NCBI RefSeq assembly: GCF_009176975.1
Contig: NZ_WEZG01000002.1
Span: forward strand, 248,001-312,000
DNA from: Aureimonas psammosilenae
Lineage (GTDB): Bacteria > Pseudomonadota > Alphaproteobacteria > Rhizobiales > Rhizobiaceae
Length of the DNA: 64,000 nt
Direction: 5' to 3'
In this document: in pieces, positions 58,377 to 64,000 of the stretch
How the letters are laid out: each line of letters starts with the position of its first letter
How positions within the stretch are numbered: position 1 is the stretch's first letter
The notes under the pieces: model-generated
Databases searched by the model: none
What the model was told of the DNA's origin: nothing
The model's input: only the letters and a program-made list of their open reading frames with translations
Made by a program: the position numbers and the translations under genes

Positions 58377-59255
58377 ATGGCGATCGAACCTGTTCTCTTG
58401 GGATTCCCGAACCGCATCGACGAGGCCGCGATATCGGGTGGCAACTGGCCCCTGCCACTCGGCAACATCCAGAACCGCCGCCTTGCCAAGATCGCGCGTT
58501 CGGCCTCGCTCAACCCGGCGGATACCGTGATCGTCATGGACTTCGGCCGCTCGCGCACGCTGCGCATCTTTGCCCTGGTGGCCCATACCATCAGCTTGAA
58601 CGGACGCATGCGGATCACGGCTTCGGCCAACGCCGATATGTCGGAACCGACCTATGACAGCGGCGAAATCGATGTCTGGGGCTCGCTGACGAATGCGATC
58701 TGGGATCTGAACGAGCTCGAGTGGGAGAACGACAACTTCTGGCTCGGTGGTTACACCGAGGAGGAGATCGCCGGCTTCACCGCGACCTCGACGCACATCA
58801 TGCCGACCGACGTGTCTGGCCGGTACTGGCGGATCGCGATCACGGACAGCAACGATGCCGGCTATATCGACATCGGTCGCATCTTCGCTGGGCCGGCATG
58901 GCAACCAGAGCATAACTTCTCTTGGGGTGCCAGCCTCGGCTTCGAGACGCGCACCGCGATCGAAACGGCTCTCGATGATGCTGAGTTCTTCGACGAGCGC
59001 GAGCCGCGTCGCGTGGTGCGCTTCACGCTGAACTATCTCGACGCCAGCGAGGGCTATGGCCGGGCGCTGGAACTGACGCGCCGCGCCGGCATAAGCAAAG
59101 AGGTCTTCGTCGTGTCCGACCCGGCGGACGAAGGGAACGGGCTGCGCCGGAACTTCATGGGCCGTCTCAATCAGCTTTCGCCGCTGGAAGCCGCCATGTG
59201 GATGAACGGCGGCCCGAACCATTCCATGGCATTCGAGATCAAGGAACTTCGCTGA
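58377..59255 (+). CDS. tail tip protein, possibly receptor- or carbohydrate-binding
   Basis: This 292-residue protein reads VLLGFPNRIDEAAISGGNWP, then PADTVIVMDFGRSRTLRIFA, STHIMPTDVSGRYWRIAITD and FDEREPRRVVRFTLNYLDAS. The YWRI-x-ITD strand and surrounding jelly-roll-like pattern are like discoidin/F5-8 carbohydrate-binding folds, and the second half like tail-hub modules. Follows the previous gene after one base. Adhesion role is inference. Confidence 0.7.
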   Translation: MAIEPVLLGFPNRIDEAAISGGNWPLPLGNIQNRRLAKIARSASLNPADTVIVMDFGRSRTLRIFALVAHTISLNGRMRITASANADMSEPTYDSGEIDVWGSLTNAIWDLNELEWENDNFWLGGYTEEEIAGFTATSTHIMPTDVSGRYWRIAITDSNDAGYIDIGRIFAGPAWQPEHNFSWGASLGFETRTAIETALDDAEFFDEREPRRVVRFTLNYLDASEGYGRALELTRRAGISKEVFVVSDPADEGNGLRRNFMGRLNQLSPLEAAMWMNGGPNHSMAFEIKELR

Positions 59256-60376
59256 TGGCCACCAAGCCGCAGGCCGCATACGACCGCATCGCGGCGGCGA
59301 ACAACGGCCCATACAACGCGTCCACCAATCCAGGCGGCCTCGCTGACGGGGGCCACCGGCAGAACTGGAACGCCGATATGAAGGCGGTGGTGGATGTCGC
59401 GGACTATGCGGCTGACCTTGCCGTCGAGGTCGCTGCCGACGCGGATCGCTTCGAAGCTGCTGTTGCGGCGATTGAGGCTGGCCCGGTGACGAGCGTGAAT
59501 GGCTTGTCCGGCGCGGTGGTGCTGCCGAAGATCGCACCCATCGCTCTATCGGTGCCGGCGGCAGGGGCGGTCGTGACGCCGATGCAGACCTTCCGGGCGA
59601 CGCTCGCTGGCTATGCGGCGGACACCATTGGCTATTACTCGGACTACGCCATTCCACAGGCCAGCCGGACCCTTAACGTTTATCAGGCGAGCGCGCCGAA
59701 CGTCATCTTCAAGACCGTGACGGTGTCGGGGGCGGGCAATAGCATCGACTCCAACCTTCAATCGCTCGGGTTGGCGGTCTCGACAAACTACCTTGCTGAA
59801 CTCGTCTTCACCGATGCCACAGGCGCTTCGGTGAAGACGCCAAAGGTGGCCTTCACGACCCCGGCACAGTTTCTGCCCGATATCGGCGGAGGCTACGGCG
59901 GCGGCTTCTTCATGGGCACATACACGGATGGCAGTACGCGGTATGCAGCGATCCGTGCGCCGAAGGCGTCTGGGTTCCTTACTCCTGCGACTTGGGCGAC
60001 GGCGGCGGGTGTTACCGGCCAGACCGGGGCTGGTTACGGGCCAAGCAATTCGGCAGCATTGAATTCCGCATCCTATCCGTCCGCGCAGTTTTGCGAAAAT
60101 CTGACGATTAACGGGCTGTCCGATTGGTATCTCGCGCCTGCTGCCGAGGCGGCGTTCCATCAGAAAGCCATGTACGTCGCCGCGCAGAACAACGCGGCGT
60201 TCGCGAGTGGTGGGGCGGAGTATCACAACCCGGCTCTCGGCAATTGGACCGCCACAGAAGTTGATAGCTCGCAAGCGCAGTTCGCCCGAGCTTCGAGCAG
60301 CGCAGACGCGACCCTTTTGAGCGGGACAAAAACCAGCAACGCCAGCACTATCGCCGTCCGCCGCGTCGCAATCTGA
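59255..60376 (+). CDS. tail fibre with DUF1566/C-type-lectin-like tip
   Basis: This 373-residue protein's N-terminal 50 residues (AAYDRIAAANNGPYNASTNP) likely attach to the tail, and residues about 55-200 are beta-rich Ig-like. The C-terminal 170 residues read INGLSDWYLAPAAEAAFHQK, then NPALGNWTATEVDSSQAQ and a final IAVRRVAI. The order D-W-x-L-P/A, then W-T-A-TE, then VRRV is that of the DUF1566 (Lcl C-terminal) fold, a C-type-lectin-like fold often used to bind ligands. It is a good candidate for the host-range tip. No reverse transcriptase is in the window. Confidence 0.72.
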   Translation: MATKPQAAYDRIAAANNGPYNASTNPGGLADGGHRQNWNADMKAVVDVADYAADLAVEVAADADRFEAAVAAIEAGPVTSVNGLSGAVVLPKIAPIALSVPAAGAVVTPMQTFRATLAGYAADTIGYYSDYAIPQASRTLNVYQASAPNVIFKTVTVSGAGNSIDSNLQSLGLAVSTNYLAELVFTDATGASVKTPKVAFTTPAQFLPDIGGGYGGGFFMGTYTDGSTRYAAIRAPKASGFLTPATWATAAGVTGQTGAGYGPSNSAALNSASYPSAQFCENLTINGLSDWYLAPAAEAAFHQKAMYVAAQNNAAFASGGAEYHNPALGNWTATEVDSSQAQFARASSSADATLLSGTKTSNASTIAVRRVAI

Positions 60377-60387
60377 GGAAGGTGATC

Positions 60388-60921
60388 ATGACCAGCTATG
60401 TGACCTTCTGCTACCTCGACGCGGGGACCGGCGTCCCGGCCAACGTGCAGCCACAGATGCTCAACGGGCAGCGCGCCCCGAACGGGGTCACTTGGGGGTT
60501 CTCTCTCGAAAGCCGATGGCCGATCGGCTCGAAGAACTCGCTTTTCGACATCTGCTACGGCACCACAAACGGCAAGACGGACATCCCCGGCATCCTGTCG
60601 GTCATCACGAAGGCTGACTACGACGCCGCGCAGGCCGTCGAAATTGCCGCGCGCGAAGCGATCGCCAAGCTCGCAACCTTCATCCCGGTGCCCATGCTTC
60701 GCCAGCGTATCGAGAAGCTCGGTATGTGGGAGGACTTCGGAGCCTACCTCGCGCAGAACCCTGCCGAGATGCTGAAGGTCCTGACGTTGGAGGGTGGCGT
60801 TGATCCGGCCTATCCGGCAATCATCGCCGCTTTCGAAGCCATGAGCGTCCCGCAGGTCGCGCGGGATTACATTCTTGCATCTCCGTCAGTGGGTGTGCCG
60901 GATGTCCAATTCTCCGCTTAA
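60388..60921 (+). CDS. tail-associated protein of unknown function
   Basis: This 177-residue protein reads [20 protein letters not shown], then [20 protein letters not shown] and a helical C-terminus ([20 protein letters not shown]). The N-terminal half is like a beta cap, the second half a helical bundle. Use the ATG at 60388; the earlier GTG at 60382 is less likely. It may be a fibre chaperone or a tail accessory. Confidence 0.68.
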   Translation: MTSYVTFCYLDAGTGVPANVQPQMLNGQRAPNGVTWGFSLESRWPIGSKNSLFDICYGTTNGKTDIPGILSVITKADYDAAQAVEIAAREAIAKLATFIPVPMLRQRIEKLGMWEDFGAYLAQNPAEMLKVLTLEGGVDPAYPAIIAAFEAMSVPQVARDYILASPSVGVPDVQFSA

Positions 60922-61540
60922 CGATGACGACACGCTGATGGCCTTCAAGGCCAAAGGCGAGGGTAGGCAGCGCGCGTTCCCGGTAACGTGGAAGGCGCTC
61001 AAGGCCGCGATCCTGGCGCTGGTGCCAACGGTGGTCGGGCCGCAGGGTCCGACAGGCAGGGATGGCCTGAACGGCAAGGACGGAGCCGCCGGCGCACCCG
61101 GGCCGAAAGGGGACACCGGTCCCACCGGACAAGCCGGGCCGCAAGGCGTGAAGGGCGATGCCGGACCGGTCGGCCCTGTTGGTCCTGCCGGAGCAATAGG
61201 CTCGGCGGGGGCAACGGGCGCCAAAGGCGAGACCGGTCCGGCGGGCAAAGACGCCGTAGGCCCGCGCATCGAACGCTATAGCGGCGCGGTCGTTGGCTCC
61301 GCAGGCATCGCCACCATCACTTGGGCGAAACCGTTCACCGCCCCGCCGCTTGGCAAGGTCATTGACGGTTGGGGCGGTGCGAACGGAACGCAGCAGATCA
61401 CCGGCCGCGTCACCGCCACCACGACGACTACCGCGACTGTCGCCGTCAGGCGCTCAAAGGGCACGCTGCTTCTGACCGATGGCCCCTATGAGGTCGCGCC
61501 GGCGGGCACGGCCATCGAAATCGAAGTCACCGGCGCATGA
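60902..61540 (+). CDS. collagen-like tail protein
   Basis: This 212-residue protein has residues 44-118 as an almost unbroken run of G-x-y triplets ([19 protein letters not shown] and [16 protein letters not shown] among them) that should form a collagen-like triple helix. Residues 120-212 are a beta-rich C-terminal domain with [20 protein letters not shown] and [18 protein letters not shown]. Triple-helical rods like this make slender trimeric fibres. Starts inside the end of the gene before. Confidence 0.85.
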   Translation: MSNSPLNDDDTLMAFKAKGEGRQRAFPVTWKALKAAILALVPTVVGPQGPTGRDGLNGKDGAAGAPGPKGDTGPTGQAGPQGVKGDAGPVGPVGPAGAIGSAGATGAKGETGPAGKDAVGPRIERYSGAVVGSAGIATITWAKPFTAPPLGKVIDGWGGANGTQQITGRVTATTTTTATVAVRRSKGTLLLTDGPYEVAPAGTAIEIEVTGA

Positions 61541-61758
61541 ACGACGCCTGCACATTCTGGATTGAAGGCTCGTGGGGCGCATGCTGCTCCCTGCATGACC
61601 TCGCATATGCCGACATGGCCACCACGAAGCTAACGGCCGATCTGGAGCTTATACGGTGCGTTGCCGATGCCGCTGGATGGCCCATGGCACTGACCATGGG
61701 AGCCGGCGTCATCCTCTTCGGCCTTCCGTTCTGGCTGCGCGCTCGACGTCGCCGCTGA
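61537..61758 (+). CDS. phospholipase-A2-like membrane miniprotein
   Basis: This 73-residue protein reads [20 protein letters not shown], with C16-C17-x-x-H20-D21-x-x-Y24, the active-site motif of secreted phospholipase A2, and K31-x-x-AD35 in the place of the second conserved Asp. Residues 48-67 are one membrane helix ([20 protein letters not shown]) followed by a basic tail (RARRRR). No signal peptide. Last gene before a terminator near the fibre genes, so it may help lysis or membrane passage. The enzymatic activity is inferred from motif only. Confidence 0.72.
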   Translation: MNDACTFWIEGSWGACCSLHDLAYADMATTKLTADLELIRCVADAAGWPMALTMGAGVILFGLPFWLRARRRR

Positions 61759-61784
61759 TCGCATCCGCATCCCTGTCCACCATC

Positions 61785-61807
61785 GCCCGCTTTCAGCGGG
61801 CTTTTTT
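61785..61807 (+). terminator. rho-independent terminator
   Basis: GCCCGCT-TTC-AGCGGGC followed by TTTTTT is a strong terminator. It separates the phospholipase-like gene from the last tail gene. Confidence 0.88.
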
Positions 61808-61828
61808 CATGCCTGAAGGATACCCCGC

Positions 61829-64000
61829 ATGGCTCGTGGTTCTCGCCTGACGCGCCCGTTCAACGCCGGCCTCATCGCGCCTCTCATCAGCACCGGCATC
61901 ATCGGCATCAAGCCGTCGATCACCTTTCCGGACGTGACGCTGTTGGAGTCCGCGTCGGTCGGCTCAACGGTGGCTGCCTTGTCCATCCTCAATCCGATCG
62001 GGCTCTGGTCTTTCACCAAGACGGCCGATCCGGACGGCAAGTTCTCGGTCGCGAGCAACGGCAACGTCACGCTGGCGGCGGTGCTCGACTACGAGACGAA
62101 GACCTCGCACACCTTCAGCGTCGCGGCGACGAACGGGCTTCTCACCCTCAACTTCACCGGCACCGTGAACGTCAGCAACGTGCTGGAAGGCACGCTGGCA
62201 CCCACGACAGCCAACATGGTTCTCGGGGCGGCGGCAGGAACGGTGGTCGCCACGGTCTCGGGCCTTGATGCGGGCGCGAACGAGACGGTGACCGGCGTGA
62301 ACGACACGCGCTTTGTGATCGCTTCGGGCAACCGTGTTGTGGCGAGCGCTACGCCGACCACGGCTGCCGGGACCATCAACCTAACCGTGACGACGAGCGC
62401 CGGGCGGCAGCTTGCTCTGGCCGTCACCGTAGCCGCGGCTGCGAGCGGCGCGCTGACGATGACGAACCGCACGGTCTTGGCCTCGTCCGCCTCGGGCACG
62501 GCCATCGATGCGGTGTCCGGCCTTCGTTCCGGTTCGATCCTATCCCTGCCGACCGTGACCTCCCTTCTTTCTGTCAGCGGCGCGAATGTCGCAAAGGGCA
62601 CGCGCAGTCATCGTGCTGGCTACTTCACCCGCATCTTCCGCGACACGGCCACCGATGGCTCGACGATCGACACGCCCATCACCTTCAAAACGCCGCGCGA
62701 GTCGAAGACCGTCGTCGACTTCGAGAACCTCGCGACGACGGCCGGGTGGGCCTATACCAGCGGCGCGGAGGCGAAGTTCACCCCTGATACGCTTTGGAAC
62801 ACGAGCGGCCGACAGTCGCTGAACATCGCGCAGCCCGCCGCAGCTGCCAACCAGACGCTCGCTGCAACGCGGACGCTTGACGAGGATTTGGCGTGGGGGC
62901 TCGACGAAATCTACACCGTCGACTTCAACAACAAGGGCGTGGACAGCCCATCCAACATCTCGGTGCGCTTCGTCGGCGCGAGCGGCAACGGTCCTTGGAT
63001 CAACGTCTCGACAATCGGCGATATCCGCCGCGGCGTGCAGCCTTTCACCTTCACCGGTCGCGACATGACCGCCAACTCTTCCAGCTTGCCGGACGCCTTC
63101 ACGGGCCCGGTCAAGAAGGTTGTCTTTGTCGCTGGCGGCGCGGGCGGTACAAACGGATGGTCGGTGTCGTTCGACAACTTCCGGCGCGTGAAGAAGGTAC
63201 CGGGTCCGCTCATGCTCGGCATGGACGATGCTTTCGCGGCCTTCGCCGATCTGGTGCGTCGCTGCGTTACGAACGGCCTGCGACCGCCCTACAAGTCCCT
63301 GTTCGCCGGTAACCTCGACAAGAACAACGCATCGACCCCGCTCTTGAAGGCGCTGCGCCTGCAGCAGCTCTGCGGCTACAACAAGCTGTGCGAGAGCGTC
63401 GGCGCCGGCACCTATGCGCAGGTCGAAACTGATCCGGCGACCGCCGCGAATGTGAGCTTCAAGGTCGGCGGCACCGGGTTCGACGCAAACAATTACGTCA
63501 AGCTGCAAAAGCAGGAGACGGATGGCTCGTGGACCGACATGGTGTCGATTACGTCGGTCACCGGCACAACGGCCGCCGCGGCGACGTCGGTGGCGGCCGG
63601 TCAGATCCAACCGCGCCAGCCGCTGCGCCACGTCATCGTCGGTGCCCCAGTCATCACCTATGAGATCGTCGAGAACACTTTCGCCGCCTATCAGCCGAAG
63701 GACCGCGACTATACCATCGGCGGCATGTCGACGCTCACAGTGGCGGGCACCGGCCTCAGCGCATCGAACAGCGTCACGCTGCAGAAGCGCAACGACGACG
63801 GCACCTGGAGCGATCTGGCGACGGTTACGGCGGCCGGAACGACGAGGCTGAACATTCCTGTCTGGTCGTTGCTGCGCGTCGTCGTCGCCGGCTCGGCAAC
63901 TGGCGTCACCGTCACGCTGCGGGCGGACCTCGGGGCCGAGGTAATCAATCACACGGTCAACCATCCGCTCGTCGGCCTCCACACCCTCTACAACAAAATC
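61829..64000 (+). CDS. large tail protein, partial: cadherin-like and possible polysaccharide-deacetylase elements
   Basis: An open frame of 724 codons runs off the window. ATG at 61829 follows GAAGGA. Residues about 30-110 look like a cadherin-type repeat (FPDVTLLESASVGSTVAALS then NVTLAAVLDYETKTSHTFSV), with Ig-like modules to 240. Residues about 290-455 read VVDFENLATTAGWAYTSGAE and ISVRFVGASGNGPWINVSTI, a jelly-roll-like module. From 462 LMLGMDDAFAAFADLVRR has a D-D pair (466-467), and near the window end INHTVNHPLVGL has H708-x3-H712, as in the metal site of NodB/CE4 deacetylases. Between them lie two Ig-like inserts. Tail spike with sugar-modifying activity is possible. Confidence 0.75.
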   Translation, partial: MARGSRLTRPFNAGLIAPLISTGIIGIKPSITFPDVTLLESASVGSTVAALSILNPIGLWSFTKTADPDGKFSVASNGNVTLAAVLDYETKTSHTFSVAATNGLLTLNFTGTVNVSNVLEGTLAPTTANMVLGAAAGTVVATVSGLDAGANETVTGVNDTRFVIASGNRVVASATPTTAAGTINLTVTTSAGRQLALAVTVAAAASGALTMTNRTVLASSASGTAIDAVSGLRSGSILSLPTVTSLLSVSGANVAKGTRSHRAGYFTRIFRDTATDGSTIDTPITFKTPRESKTVVDFENLATTAGWAYTSGAEAKFTPDTLWNTSGRQSLNIAQPAAAANQTLAATRTLDEDLAWGLDEIYTVDFNNKGVDSPSNISVRFVGASGNGPWINVSTIGDIRRGVQPFTFTGRDMTANSSSLPDAFTGPVKKVVFVAGGAGGTNGWSVSFDNFRRVKKVPGPLMLGMDDAFAAFADLVRRCVTNGLRPPYKSLFAGNLDKNNASTPLLKALRLQQLCGYNKLCESVGAGTYAQVETDPATAANVSFKVGGTGFDANNYVKLQKQETDGSWTDMVSITSVTGTTAAAATSVAAGQIQPRQPLRHVIVGAPVITYEIVENTFAAYQPKDRDYTIGGMSTLTVAGTGLSASNSVTLQKRNDDGTWSDLATVTAAGTTRLNIPVWSLLRVVVAGSATGVTVTLRADLGAEVINHTVNHPLVGLHTLYNKI

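Larger units (their letters stand above)
17219..64000. mobile_element. siphovirus-type prophage, left end complete, right end outside window
   Basis: The element runs from tRNA-Ser to beyond the window. It has an integration and recombination block (int, RecE, RecT, Ref), a repressor/Cro switch with a shared operator family, a rightward early operon with DnaB and RuvC-like genes, and a late operon in standard order: terminase, portal, head, connector, tail tube, chaperones, tape measure, tail tip, fibres. The long tape measure (1,923 residues) and tail tube without a sheath gene point to a long, non-contractile tail. All major genes read through intact, so the prophage looks potentially functional. 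A dedicated endolysin is not seen before the window ends. Confidence 0.93.

Noticed and set aside
62540-63982. Minus-strand open frame of 480 codons opposite the last tail gene
   Set aside because: The plus strand has an uninterrupted frame with clear beta-domain patterns; the minus product is Arg/Gly/Asp-rich shadow.
17219-64000. CRISPR array or transposase/insertion sequence inside the prophage
   Set aside because: No regularly spaced repeats and no transposase frame were seen; the repeats at 27246-27317 are too few and too short.

Overview
The window is high-GC DNA from an alphaproteobacterium, most likely a member of the Hyphomicrobiales (Rhizobiales). The indicators are the liv operon with its small DUF6867-type membrane gene, the HWE/HisKA_2-type REC-kinase, and the GcrA/rhizobial-phage flavour of the prophage genes. 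I cannot name the genus from sequence reading alone.

Positions 1-17250 are ordinary chromosome: a Phd/PIN toxin-antitoxin pair; two divergent copies of a prolyl-iminopeptidase-like hydrolase flanking a GFA-domain gene; a RarD-type permease; a LOG-family phosphoribohydrolase; a D-amino-acid transaminase; a xylulokinase followed by a three-gene signalling cluster (CHASE3 histidine kinase, single-domain response regulator, REC-kinase); a complete branched-chain amino-acid ABC transporter operon on the minus strand (livH-livM-livG-livF-DUF6867-livK); purU; and tRNA-Ser(GCU).

From the 3' end of that tRNA to the end of the window (about 46.8 kb, right end not reached) lies an apparently intact siphovirus-type prophage. 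A minus-strand block (17338-26813) carries integrase, a possible excisionase, a MazG-like fusion, a Ref-like nuclease, RecT, RecE and many small genes. The control region (26820-30560) holds two promoter/operator clusters built on one operator family, TATGC-N5-GCATA, with an XRE repressor, a Cro-like protein and Rha. Between the clusters is a cargo region with two lipoproteins, one exported protein and unknown genes. Three of these lie collinear with the repressor, in the position of rex in lambda.

The rightward early operon (30562-39418) encodes many small proteins, a protein with a ribosome-modulation-factor-like domain, a RuvC-like resolvase, a DnaB helicase and a TSCPD protein, and ends at a terminator. 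The late operon starts at 39891: small and large terminase, a portal protein fused to an Acb1-like anti-CBASS phosphodiesterase domain, Mu F-like head protein, DUF2213 protease with an internally started scaffold, cement protein, DUF2184 capsid protein, connectors, tail tube, tail chaperones joined by a textbook -1 frameshift (GGGAAAC), a 1,923-residue tape measure with an embedded lysozyme-like domain, tail tip genes, a DUF1566-like fibre, a collagen-like protein, a phospholipase-A2-like membrane miniprotein, and a large tail protein cut by the window end that carries cadherin-like and possible polysaccharide-deacetylase elements.

The most unusual items are the virion-built anti-CBASS fusion, the five-operator control circuit with apparently leaderless repressor genes, the rex-position cargo, the RMF-like fusion and the two possible enzymatic tail or lysis proteins near the right end.
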